Assembly (NCBI GenBank): GCA_022562455.1
Contig: JADFPG010000012.1
Location: forward strand, 1 to 32,824
Source: Fidelibacterota bacterium
Lineage (GTDB): Bacteria > Fidelibacterota > Marinisomatia > Marinisomatales > SCKK01
DNA: 32,824 nucleotides
Direction of reading: 5' to 3'
Below are positions 1-6,819 of the stretch, one piece after another. Position numbers and translations under genes: made by a program. Below the pieces are notes generated by a model that was given only the letters and a program-made list of their open reading frames with translations, was not told where the DNA came from and made no database searches. Each line of letters starts with the position of its first letter. Position 1 is the first letter of the stretch.

Positions 1-124
1 AAAATAACATTTCCTCTTCCAGTTGATCTAATTCATCTTGTTGAGCAGACAATATTGTTGTGACGAAAAAAAAGGAAGGGTATAAAAAACAATTAATGTA
101 ATTTTTTAATGTTGCTCTAAACAT
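1..124 (-). CDS. N-terminus of a secreted protein of unknown function (partial)
   Basis: This is the first 41 codons of a gene that runs leftward out of the window. The ATG is at 122-124, with an AGGTG-type ribosome binding site a few bases upstream. The product begins MFRATLKN, continues with a hydrophobic stretch (about residues 9-26, rich in F, L, I, V) and then LSAQQDELDQLEEE. That is a Sec signal peptide with a plausible signal-peptidase I site at LSA|QQ, so the mature protein should start with an acidic, Gln/Glu-rich segment in the periplasm or outside the cell. Nothing beyond the leader is visible and no family can be assigned. Confidence 0.6.
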   Translation of the reverse strand, partial: MFRATLKNYINCFLYPSFFFVTTILSAQQDELDQLEEEMLF

Positions 125-190
125 CTGGTCACCTACTATTTTTATATAATTTACACAACTAATGGAAATAAAACACGACAAACGAAAACA

Positions 191-213
191 AAAAAAAGCG
201 CCGGGGCGCTTTT
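191..213 (-). terminator. Intrinsic terminator-like hairpin
   Basis: AAAGCGCC pairs with GGCGCTTT around a GG turn. Read on the minus strand the stem is followed by seven T, so it best fits the end of a leftward transcript. The plus-strand tail has only four T. It lies just upstream of the leftward signal-peptide gene and would insulate it from transcription arriving from the tRNA region. Confidence 0.6.
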
Positions 214-506
214 CAGTCACCGGTTTAGCAGTTTTGCTTTAAGCCGCCTGCAAGTTGGTTTAAATCACGGCTTCAACGTTGGTTGAAGTTACTATAATCT
301 AAAATATTAAAAACCTGTCAAACATTTTGTAATCTCCAGATTTTTAACCAAATGACGATGTAGAGGGTGAAAAAAGCAGTTGTGAGAGGAGCGACTTTTG
401 ATAATCATGTAGAATTTCAGACGGCTCCGGGTGTATATCGAATGGTTTTGGGGAAATATTTTAAGAGCCGATTACCAAACCAACTCCACACCTTCCTTGC
501 ATAGAT

Positions 507-532
507 TTACGTACCCATAATTACGTACCCAT
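507..532. repeat. Direct repeat TTACGTACCCAT x2
   Basis: Two exact 12-base copies start at 507 and 521, a 14-base period, and each contains the palindrome TACGTA. The second copy runs into TTTTGACATAAA. The arrangement resembles paired protein-binding sites, but no gene follows in a clear way. Confidence 0.7.
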
Positions 533-662
533 TTTGACATAAATAGATATTAAATGAGGCAGCATGACACAGTGGTTACTCGAGGAATAAGCCAGTTTTA
601 GAGGAGGTGTGATTTATATTGGGAAGCTCGGGTAATAACGTTCCTTGTTGTATTTGGGGATT

Positions 663-688
663 TGTATCCTAATAAACTGTATCCTAAT
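663..688. repeat. Direct repeat TGTATCCTAAT x2
   Basis: Two exact 11-base copies start at 663 and 678, a 15-base period. The design matches the neighbouring repeat pairs at 507 and 748, but the unit sequence is unrelated. Confidence 0.65.
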
Positions 689-747
689 CACGACTTATAA
701 TACATTATTCTGCACAACATGACAAAAACCAAGTACACGCCTTTCTT

Positions 748-783
748 GGTGTCCATCCCAGTGTCCATCATTTTGGTGTCCAT
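748..783. repeat. Triplicated GTGTCCAT repeat
   Basis: GTGTCCAT occurs three times (within 748-756, 760-768 and 775-783) with periods of 12 and 15 bases. About 15 bases further on is TTTGACATTG, like the TTTTGACAT after the repeat pair at 507-532. Confidence 0.65.
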
Positions 784-828
784 TATTTGTATATATTTGA
801 CATTGATTGAATCAGTTTGAACCAAACA

Positions 829-853
829 AAAGCCCCTCAATAAAGAAGGGCTC
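829..853 (-). terminator. Terminator-like hairpin
   Basis: AGCCCCTC and GAAGGGCT form an imperfect stem around AATAAA. Read leftward it is followed by TTTTG. It lies downstream of the tRNA remnant at 884-967 and could be that former gene's terminator. Confidence 0.45.
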
Positions 854-898
854 TATGTCGGTCAGATGGTGTTTCTGACGAGTCGGGGTGAAAGGATT

Positions 899-920
899 CC
901 CCGCCTGACGGCCGGCAGGG
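899..920. repeat. REP-like palindromic insertion in tRNA T loop
   Basis: An imperfect palindrome centred on CGGCCG, beginning CCCC and ending GGG, sits exactly between GGATT and AACC of a tRNA T arm. The same placement is seen at 1313-1351. Confidence 0.6.
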
Positions 921-930
921 AACCTTCGAC

Positions 931-961
931 CCTCCCGATTGCCTAACGGCAGATCGGGAGG
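931..961. repeat. Inverted repeat hairpin
   Basis: CCTCCCGAT pairs perfectly with ATCGGGAGG, with an inner GCC/GGC pair around TAA. It stands where the anticodon arm of the tRNA remnant would be. Confidence 0.7.
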
Positions 962-970
962 CGCTTAAAT

Positions 971-1006
971 AAAAAAAACGATTAGCATATTTCTACACTA
1001 ACCGTT
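971..1006 (-). terminator. Intrinsic terminator of tRNA-Pro
   Basis: Read leftward, AACGGTTAG pairs with CTAATCGTT (nine pairs, one wobble) around a 12-base loop and is followed by eight T. It begins 10 bases after the tRNA-Pro 3' end. Confidence 0.85.
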
Positions 1007-1015
1007 CTTTTCTGT

Positions 1016-1089
1016 CGGGGTGAGAGGATTCGAACCTCCGACCCCCTGCTCCCAAAGCAGGTGCGCTAACCGGGCTGCGCTACACCCCG
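1016..1089 (-). tRNA. tRNA-Pro (anticodon TGG)
   Basis: The minus strand folds as a full cloverleaf. Acceptor CGGGGTG pairs with CACCCCG, the D arm contains AGCGCAGCCCGGTTAGCGC, the anticodon stem CCTGC/GCAGG encloses TTTGGGA with anticodon TGG, and the T arm is GGAGGTTCGAATCCTCT. CCA is not encoded. A strong terminator follows. Short pieces of this or a similar tRNA recur nearby as remnants (884-967, 1165-1176). Confidence 0.95.
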
Positions 1090-1122
1090 AAATTTTAAAA
1101 CAACAATCAAACCAGGCTGCCT

Positions 1123-1165
1123 GACCGTTCGTATTCTCCCAAATAATTGGGAGAAGTAGACGGTC
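1123..1165. repeat. Long hairpin next to a tRNA 5' fragment
   Basis: TTCTCCCAA (1134-1142) pairs with TTGGGAGAA (1147-1155) around ATAA. An outer GACCG/CGGTC stem (1123-1127 with 1161-1165) extends it across an internal loop. It abuts a 12-base copy of the tRNA-Pro 5' end. Confidence 0.7.
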
Positions 1166-1176
1166 GCTACACCCCG
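1165..1176 (-). pseudogene. tRNA 5'-end fragment
   Basis: CGCTACACCCCG is identical to the first 12 bases (minus strand) of the intact tRNA-Pro, but the rest of the tRNA is replaced by the hairpin at 1123-1165. Short and only suggestive. Confidence 0.35.
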
Positions 1177-1231
1177 TGATAAGTTTCCGGTGAGGGGTAA
1201 CTCGTGAGTAGTACACTAATGACTGCCCACC

Positions 1232-1312
1232 TTACCAGTAACCAGCTACCATTAACCCCGCCAAATAAAAGGCGGGCAGGCAGTCACCAATCATGGGTGA
1301 GCGATGGGACTT
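1232..1312. repeat. 81-bp direct repeat, copy 1
   Basis: Identical to 1394-1474, offset by 162 bases. It contains a CCCCGCC/GGCGGGC hairpin and the last bases of tRNA-His. The copy ends exactly where the palindromic element begins, inside the T loop. Confidence 0.9.
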
Positions 1313-1358
1313 CCCTCCTACTCCGCCGACTGGCGGATACGGCGGACAGGGAACCCAC
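1296..1358 (-). pseudogene. tRNA-His 3' fragment interrupted by a palindrome
   Basis: Acceptor and T-arm bases identical to tRNA-His (1458-1480) are split by a 39-base palindromic element at 1313-1351; only AACCCAC continues beyond it. The 5' two thirds of the tRNA are absent. Confidence 0.7.
1313..1351. repeat. REP-like palindromic insertion in tRNA-His T loop
   Basis: The element starts CCCTCC, contains the palindrome TCCGCCGACTGGCGGA, and ends GGACAGGG. It is flanked by GGGACTT and AACCCA, which are contiguous (apart from one G) in the intact tRNA-His. Confidence 0.75.
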
Positions 1359-1393
1359 AAATTACTCTATTTCTTGTTAAAAAACTCTCGTAA

Positions 1394-1474
1394 TTACCAG
1401 TAACCAGCTACCATTAACCCCGCCAAATAAAAGGCGGGCAGGCAGTCACCAATCATGGGTGAGCGATGGGACTT
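1394..1474. repeat. 81-bp direct repeat, copy 2
   Basis: Exact copy of 1232-1312, here continuing into the intact tRNA-His. Its CCCCGCC...GGCGGGC hairpin could act as the tRNA's 3' processing or termination structure, though no T tract follows. Confidence 0.9.
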
Positions 1475-1532
1475 GAACCCACGGCCTCCTGGGCCACAAC
1501 CAGGTGCTCTAACCAGCTGAGCTACGCCCACC
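1458..1532 (-). tRNA. tRNA-His (anticodon GTG)
   Basis: The minus strand has acceptor GTGGGCG pairing with CGCTCAC, preceded by the extra G-1 typical of tRNA-His and facing C73. The anticodon stem CCTGG/CCAGG encloses TTGTGGC with anticodon GTG, and the T arm is GTGGGTTCAAGTCCCAT. CCA is not fully encoded. The 3' part and its downstream flank are duplicated at 1232-1312. Confidence 0.95.
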
Positions 1533-1651
1533 ATTTTCTTAAATTTGCCTCAAATAAAGCTGGCAAAATTACTGGCGATTATTGACTCCTCCAAATGCTA
1601 TTCACGCCACTTCGCCGTGCATTGTTCCACTGAAATTCCGTAAATTTAGCT

Positions 1652-3028
1652 ATGCGACTTTTGCACCGCTATATCACCAGGGAGCTTGTTTTCCCCTTTG
1701 TGTATTCATTATTGATAATCGTATTTATCCTTTTTATCAATTTTTTCCTCCGGGCCATAGACCGCTTTCTGGGAAAAGGATTGGATCTATTCACGATTCT
1801 TGAATACCTTTTTCTCAACTTAGCATGGATTGTGGCCCTGGCAGTTCCTATGGCTGTCCTTATTTCAACATTGATGGCTTTTGGCCGCCTGTCTGAAGAT
1901 AATGAAATTAACGCTCTGCGGTCATCCGGAATCAGCTATTTGACTATTCTACGTCCGGCGGTGCTATTCGGCGTTAGTTTATGCGCTCTGCTGATTATCT
2001 TCAACGCAAAGATCCTCCCTGAAATGAATTTTCACGCCCGCCTTCTGGCCGGAGATATTCGTAAAATGCGCCCGGGCTTGGATATTGAGCCAGGACACTT
2101 CATCGACCATATTCCGGATTATTCCATGATTATCCGTGGGAAAAATGGCGATCTGATGGAAGATGTTCGCATTTTCAGCAAAGAAAGTAAAAAAATACAA
2201 ACCAGTATTTACTCTGAAACGGGTAAACTGTCCACAATCGATGATGCAATTATTCTTACTCTGTTTAATGGGGAAATTCATGAACTTGATTTGGATAATT
2301 ACAGTAATTATCGTCGCATCAGTTTTGACAAGCACGTGATTACCATTCCCGCAGATGATCTATTATTAAACCGCCGGGATACGGCCAATCGATCTGATCG
2401 AGAAATGACCCTGGACGTCATGTTTGAAAAACGAAAAAAATATGATGAACGGAAAAAGCGGGTTGAAGAACGACTCCGCAACACCATCAAAAAAGTGCTC
2501 GGCCAGGATTTATTACCCGAAAGTTTTATTCATGCGGAAAAACTGCTGAATATTTATAAAGAACACATCAAGCAAGATACATCCCTGACAGCTGCACAAC
2601 TTCGGTTGAAAGAAAGGCGCGTGCGCAGCCTGGAGCGGCAGGCAAAAAATGAATTTCGCCTAATCGAGTCTTACAAACGAAACTGGAATAAGTATTCGGT
2701 AGAAATTCATAAGAAATTTTCCCTGCCTGTGGCGTGTATTCTATTTGTTTTAGTCGGGGCCCCATTGGGGACTTTTTCTAAACGAGGAGGTTTCACAACG
2801 GCTATTATATTAGGGTTAGGAGTTTTTCTTATTTATTATATTTTTCTTATTGGCGGTGAGAAAATGGCGGACCGTAATTATGTTTCACCTTTAATTGGCA
2901 TGTGGACTCCAAATGTTTTACTTCTGATATTTGGTGGGTATCTTACCCTGTATGCCGTTCGTGAGCGGGCTCCATTTACGATTAAATTCCCTTGGAAAAA
3001 GAAAGATAATGAAAATGATTCCGAATGA
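1652..3028 (+). CDS. LptF/LptG-family lipopolysaccharide export permease
   Basis: Predicted inner-membrane permease of the LPS transport machine, which with the LptB ATPase drives LPS from the inner membrane onto the periplasmic bridge. The 458 residues show the family layout. Three N-terminal membrane segments lie at about 13-34, 52-76 and 100-118. A periplasmic domain with PGLDIEPGHF and RIFSKESKK follows, then three C-terminal segments at about 356-372, 382-402 and 415-435 containing LVGAPLGTFSKRGGF, a strongly conserved family motif. A charged, probably coiled-coil insert (about 255-340) is longer than in enterobacterial LptF/G and is common in FCB-type members. I cannot say whether it is LptF or LptG. 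Its 3' end overlaps the next gene by 20 bases, so the two are likely cotranscribed. Confidence 0.88.
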   Translation: MRLLHRYITRELVFPFVYSLLIIVFILFINFFLRAIDRFLGKGLDLFTILEYLFLNLAWIVALAVPMAVLISTLMAFGRLSEDNEINALRSSGISYLTILRPAVLFGVSLCALLIIFNAKILPEMNFHARLLAGDIRKMRPGLDIEPGHFIDHIPDYSMIIRGKNGDLMEDVRIFSKESKKIQTSIYSETGKLSTIDDAIILTLFNGEIHELDLDNYSNYRRISFDKHVITIPADDLLLNRRDTANRSDREMTLDVMFEKRKKYDERKKRVEERLRNTIKKVLGQDLLPESFIHAEKLLNIYKEHIKQDTSLTAAQLRLKERRVRSLERQAKNEFRLIESYKRNWNKYSVEIHKKFSLPVACILFVLVGAPLGTFSKRGGFTTAIILGLGVFLIYYIFLIGGEKMADRNYVSPLIGMWTPNVLLLIFGGYLTLYAVRERAPFTIKFPWKKKDNENDSE

Positions 3029-4292
3029 TATAATAGCTGCAAAAAACAGCGGCAAATCGATTTCTGAAAATGATCTGCATGCATTCATCGGCGGGTATGT
3101 AACCGGCAGCATTGATGATGCAACCATGACAAAATTTTTGAAAGCCATTTTTGATCATGGAATGTCAAATGATGAAATATACACTATGGTAGACATCATG
3201 ATTCATTCCGGTAAACGAATGGATTTTGGGCACATAAATGATTATGTATGCGACAAGCACAGCATTGGCGGTGTGGGTGATAAAACATCGTTAGTAATTG
3301 CTCCTTTGCTGGCCAGTGCCGGATTGGTCCTGCCCATGATGGCCGGACGCAGTCTGGGGCACACCGGAGGTACGCTGGATAAACTGGAAACCATTCCAGG
3401 TTTTAATGCGGATATCCCTATAAACGAGTTTCAAAAACTGGTGGAATCAAATGGGTGCGGAATCATGGCCCAGACCAGTGAAATTTGCCCTGCCGATGGA
3501 AAGATTTATGCTCTTCGGGATGTAACCGGAACCGTTGCATCCGTGCCACTGATAGTGGGTTCAATCATGAGTAAGAAAATAGCCGAAGGAATCCAGGGAT
3601 TGGTTCTGGATATTAAAGTGGGCAGCGGCGCATTCATGCCGAACCTGGAAAAAGCAACAGAACTGGCTGAAATGCTGAAAAATGTTGGGGAATATTTTGG
3701 TGTAACAACGGATTTAGTATATACAAACATGGATCAGCCCCTGGGTCGCTATGCCGGTATGTGGTGTGAGGTGCAGGAAAGTATTGACTGCCTCCAAGGC
3801 AGAGGTCCTGATGATACCATGGCGGTATCCCTGAAATTGGCATCAAAGCTTATGATCCAATCCGGGAAAGCCAAAGATGAAGTCGATTCAAATGCAATTT
3901 TAAATGAATTGATTAAAAATGGTTCTGCGTATAAAAAATTTGAAGAAATAGTAGCTACTCAGGGTGGTGATTTGGTTTCAGCGAATCATGAACCGGTATA
4001 TACAATGGATATATTTGCCGAAAGAGATGGAATCATCCAATCCATGGATACCACCCAAATCGGCTGGGGGCTCGTGGACATGGGTTGCGGACGGAAGCAT
4101 AAGGACGATAATTTAGACTCAACCGCCGGTTTGGAGTGCCATCGAAAAATAGGTAATGAAATACAAGAAGGTGAAAAACTCTTCACTTGTTTTTGTAATA
4201 ATGAAGACAAGCTTAAATCCGGTGTGGAAAAAATCGCCAATGCTGTTAACATTGGGACTGAATCTTTAGAACTGCCGTTATTTTATAATTAG
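3009..4292 (+). CDS. Thymidine / pyrimidine-nucleoside phosphorylase
   Basis: Cytosolic enzyme cleaving thymidine or uridine with phosphate to the base and (deoxy)ribose-1-phosphate in nucleoside salvage. The 427 residues match the family length. The KHSIGGVGDKTS phosphate-binding loop and the signature AGRSLGHTGGTLDKLE are intact. GTVASVPLIVGSIMSKKIAEG and LDIKVGSGAFM also fit, as does the C-terminal domain with GWGLVDMGCGRKHKDD. I start it at the ATG at 3009 (MKMIPND; another ATG is at 3015). An upstream in-frame extension to 2931 would lie inside the permease gene and adds no family sequence. Thymidine versus broader pyrimidine specificity cannot be decided. Confidence 0.93.
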   Translation: MKMIPNDIIAAKNSGKSISENDLHAFIGGYVTGSIDDATMTKFLKAIFDHGMSNDEIYTMVDIMIHSGKRMDFGHINDYVCDKHSIGGVGDKTSLVIAPLLASAGLVLPMMAGRSLGHTGGTLDKLETIPGFNADIPINEFQKLVESNGCGIMAQTSEICPADGKIYALRDVTGTVASVPLIVGSIMSKKIAEGIQGLVLDIKVGSGAFMPNLEKATELAEMLKNVGEYFGVTTDLVYTNMDQPLGRYAGMWCEVQESIDCLQGRGPDDTMAVSLKLASKLMIQSGKAKDEVDSNAILNELIKNGSAYKKFEEIVATQGGDLVSANHEPVYTMDIFAERDGIIQSMDTTQIGWGLVDMGCGRKHKDDNLDSTAGLECHRKIGNEIQEGEKLFTCFCNNEDKLKSGVEKIANAVNIGTESLELPLFYN

Positions 4293-4611
4293 GGCTTCTG
4301 ACAAAAGAATAATTATTACTCTGGCGATTAGTAATGCTAAATTTTCTGAAAGATTAAATTCGTCATATGGAAAATCAATATCCATTATTAGAACCCCCAA
4401 CCTTCGCTGCGACTTCCTGTCCGCCCCTTTTAAGATATTTTAATCGTGGCAGAAGGGAAAGCGGGGTTTTCTTTCTATCGCCATGGGAATTTTAGCCGAC
4501 AATTCAAGATAGAAAAAAGAACTTTGCGGAAGTTTAAAACTTCCGCAAAGTTTTGATAATCGTAGCGGGCAGAAGGGGGTCGTTGAAAAATATTTCTTTA
4601 GAATAATACCT
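4293..4611. other. Convergent intergenic region
   Basis: No gene seen in these about 320 bases between the phosphorylase and the leftward PBP gene. Besides the bidirectional terminator at 4518-4556 it has GC-rich runs (around 4410-4460 and 4565-4580) and a TTCTATC/GATAGAA inverted pair (near 4474 and 4508). Confidence 0.6.
4518..4556. terminator. Bidirectional terminator between convergent genes
   Basis: AACTTTGCGGAAG (4520-4532) pairs perfectly with CTTCCGCAAAGTT (4540-4552) around TTTAAAA. The stem is flanked by an A-rich 5' side and a T run on the 3' side, so it can serve both strands. Confidence 0.85.
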
Positions 4612-6723
4612 CTAATTTCTATGGACGGAACACAGTTTTGTCGGTTCTGTTCCGAATATAAACACTTCTATTTCCACCGGGCATAAACCAGTAGGTTTGT
4701 TTTTCGTGACTTGGCAAATTTTCATCTCAATTATATTTTCAGGTCTTTCAAACTCTTTTCGGTCATAACCCAACGTATCATGACTGGCACGCATAAACCG
4801 TGCCCACGCGGGAAGGGCTGCCCGGCTGCCATCCGAACCTTTTCCCAGACTCACCTGTGGATCATCCACACCAAACCAGACACCTGCAGCAATATACGGG
4901 GAAAATCCCACAAACCAGGCATCTGTCCAGCCTTGAGTCGTTCCTGTTTTACCGGCTGCAGGATGGTAAAAATGATATTTCCAGCGTGCGGATCCACCAG
5001 TACCTAGATCCAAAACTGTTTGCAGTAAACTCGTCATTATATAGGATGTTTCTGCACTTAAAACTTCTTCCATTCGGGGTTTATATTCCCGAAGCACATT
5101 CCCATATTTGTCTTCGATACGGGTGATCCCAAACGGAATGGAATGTACACCTTTATTCGCAAACGTGGCATACGCTCCCACTATTTCCAAAAGATGTACT
5201 TCAGACGTTCCAAGGGCAATGGCATCCACAGCGCGAATGTCTGTTAAGATACCCATTCTGCGAGCTGTTTGTTTCACGGCTTCAGCCGGGACAACTTCCT
5301 GCACCATGCGGACGGATATCAAATTAAGGGAACGCCTCAATCCTTCCCGTATGGTCGTCAAGCCACCGGTCGTTCCGTCATAGTTCTGTGGCATCCATTT
5401 TACCCACTCACCATCGGCATTTCTTACATTAAGAACCACCGGCTGATTCAATAATTGCTTGGTGACCGGTACGCCGTTATCCACGGCTGTTGTATACACA
5501 AAAGGCTTGAAAACAGATCCCGGTTGACGTAACGATTGTGTTGCACGATTGAATTGGTCCAGATAATCCGGCCGACCTCCTACCATGGCCAAAATCGCCC
5601 CTGTACGGGTGTCCAAAGCTAAAAATGAACTTTGGACTAATAATTTATCCCGAAGGTCTTTATATAATTTCATCTCCCCAGCCATCATAAGCTTGACGGT
5701 ATCCTCAGGATAGATACCTAAATAGGCTAGCTTAGAAAATTCTTCTTCATTATTAAATAAGCGTTGATTCAATCTTTTCTGATTTTCTTGAACGGATTTA
5801 ATGACTGCATCTTCTGCAATTTTTTGTAACCTGGAATCCAATGTGGTATAAATCTTCAGCCCATCGCGATAAATATTCACACCCAGATCATCATCTTCCC
5901 GTTCCATAAAGCGGCGAACATACTCTGTAAAATAAGGAGCCGTTCCACTTGTCTGCTCCTGCTGGATATTATCTAATGAACGTGCTCGAGCCTCGGCATA
6001 CTCTTCCCGGGTGACGTATCCCTGGTCTCGCATCACACGGAGAACCACATTCCGCTTGATCAGCGCTCGATCAGGATGCCGGACCGGGGAATACCTGGCC
6101 GGCGCCGGGAGCAGCCCCACCAGCAACGCACTTTCATCTAAAGCCAATTCATGAGCATGCTTGCCAAAAAATCGTTTAGCCGCCGCCTGTACGCCAAAGG
6201 TTCCATGGCCGAAATGAACACTATTCAAATACATTTCCAGAATTTCATTTTTGGTATACGTCCGTTCAATTTGGATGGCGGTAATCACTTCCTTGATCTT
6301 TCTCGTAATGGTTTTCTTGAAACCAATGTTATCATAAAGGTTTCGAGCCAACTGCTGTGTCAAGGAACTAAAACCGGATCGATAACTCATAGTGACCGTA
6401 TTTATAATAATCGCTCTGTATACATCCCGAAGAGAAATCCCCCAGTGATCATAGAATCGTTGATCCTCTTTGGCCACTACTGCATTAAGCATGTGCTGAG
6501 GAATCTGATCTAATTCCAAAAACACGCGTTTTTCATAATAAAGTTCATTCAACAGTATCCCGTCTGCAGAATATATTCGCGTCACCAGATCCGGATCATA
6601 ATTTTCCAATTGCTCGATAGAAGGAAGGTCAATGGATAGGTAAAATATATAAGCCAAAGCAAACACCATGCCTATAAAGACGGTATAAATAGAATGTTTT
6701 ATGGTACGTACCCAGGATTTCAT
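4612..6723 (-). CDS. Bifunctional penicillin-binding protein 1A (transglycosylase/transpeptidase)
   Basis: Inner-membrane-anchored enzyme that polymerises lipid II into glycan strands and cross-links the peptides in the periplasm. There is a single N-terminal membrane anchor at about 11-30. The GT51 glycosyltransferase domain (about 55-230) has the catalytic motif VAKEDQRFYDHWGI with Glu86, then SSLTQQLARNL and EILEMYLNSVHFGHG. The transpeptidase domain (about 360-650) has the SxxK tetrad GSVFKP (Ser403, Lys406), SLN (465-467) and KTGTT (592-596). The 703-residue length fits class A PBPs without the extra OB domain of E. coli PBP1a. It is downstream of fumC on the same strand with an 80-bp gap and is probably separately transcribed. 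Confidence 0.94.
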   Translation of the reverse strand: MKSWVRTIKHSIYTVFIGMVFALAYIFYLSIDLPSIEQLENYDPDLVTRIYSADGILLNELYYEKRVFLELDQIPQHMLNAVVAKEDQRFYDHWGISLRDVYRAIIINTVTMSYRSGFSSLTQQLARNLYDNIGFKKTITRKIKEVITAIQIERTYTKNEILEMYLNSVHFGHGTFGVQAAAKRFFGKHAHELALDESALLVGLLPAPARYSPVRHPDRALIKRNVVLRVMRDQGYVTREEYAEARARSLDNIQQEQTSGTAPYFTEYVRRFMEREDDDLGVNIYRDGLKIYTTLDSRLQKIAEDAVIKSVQENQKRLNQRLFNNEEEFSKLAYLGIYPEDTVKLMMAGEMKLYKDLRDKLLVQSSFLALDTRTGAILAMVGGRPDYLDQFNRATQSLRQPGSVFKPFVYTTAVDNGVPVTKQLLNQPVVLNVRNADGEWVKWMPQNYDGTTGGLTTIREGLRRSLNLISVRMVQEVVPAEAVKQTARRMGILTDIRAVDAIALGTSEVHLLEIVGAYATFANKGVHSIPFGITRIEDKYGNVLREYKPRMEEVLSAETSYIMTSLLQTVLDLGTGGSARWKYHFYHPAAGKTGTTQGWTDAWFVGFSPYIAAGVWFGVDDPQVSLGKGSDGSRAALPAWARFMRASHDTLGYDRKEFERPENIIEMKICQVTKNKPTGLCPVEIEVFIFGTEPTKLCSVHRN

Positions 6724-6777
6724 GGGGGTGAATTTAGTGATGGATTAGAAAGTGTAAATTAAGGAATTGAACGGTGT

Positions 6778-6819
6778 CGAGAAAAAACTGTTCCAACCGG
6801 ATTAGTTCTTTTTTCTCGG
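6778..6819 (-). terminator. Possible terminator overlapping the fumC stop codon
   Basis: Read leftward, GAGAAAAAA in the last fumC codons pairs with TTTTTTCTC just after the gene, with the stop codon in the loop. The T run is part of the stem, so this is a weaker candidate than the classic hairpins elsewhere in the window. Confidence 0.4.

Larger units (their letters stand above)
125..883. other. Gene-free stretch with iterated short repeats
   Basis: I see no convincing gene here on either strand. The stretch holds a GC-rich hairpin near 195-212, three sets of short iterated repeats between 507 and 783, and a terminator-like hairpin near 830-852. Two of the repeat sets are followed by TTTGACAT (about 534-541 and 798-812). 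It may be a decayed mobile-element leader or a regulatory region; the sequence alone does not decide. Confidence 0.5.
884..967 (-). pseudogene. Degenerate tRNA (Pro-like) remnant interrupted by two palindromes
   Basis: Aligned with the intact tRNA-Pro at 1016-1089, this stretch keeps the 3' acceptor strand (CGGGGTGA), half of the T arm (AGGATT), the other half (AACCTTCGACCCT) and a GCGCTTAA like the end of the D arm. The T loop is interrupted by a 22-base CCC...GGG palindrome at 899-920. The anticodon-arm position is occupied by a hairpin with a 9-base stem (931-939 with 953-961). It cannot fold as a tRNA. Confidence is moderate because the match outside the T arm and acceptor is short. Confidence 0.55.

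Noticed and set aside
998-1216. ORF across the tRNA-Pro region
   Set aside because: It reads through a clear tRNA gene and hairpins; shadow only.
1979-2335. Minus-strand ORF inside the permease gene
   Set aside because: No ribosome binding site or family similarity, and it is fully inside a well-supported gene; the same holds for the many other antisense ORFs in the window.
2931-3008. Upstream start of the pyrimidine-nucleoside phosphorylase
   Set aside because: It lies inside the permease gene and adds no family-like residues; the ATG at 3009 fits better.
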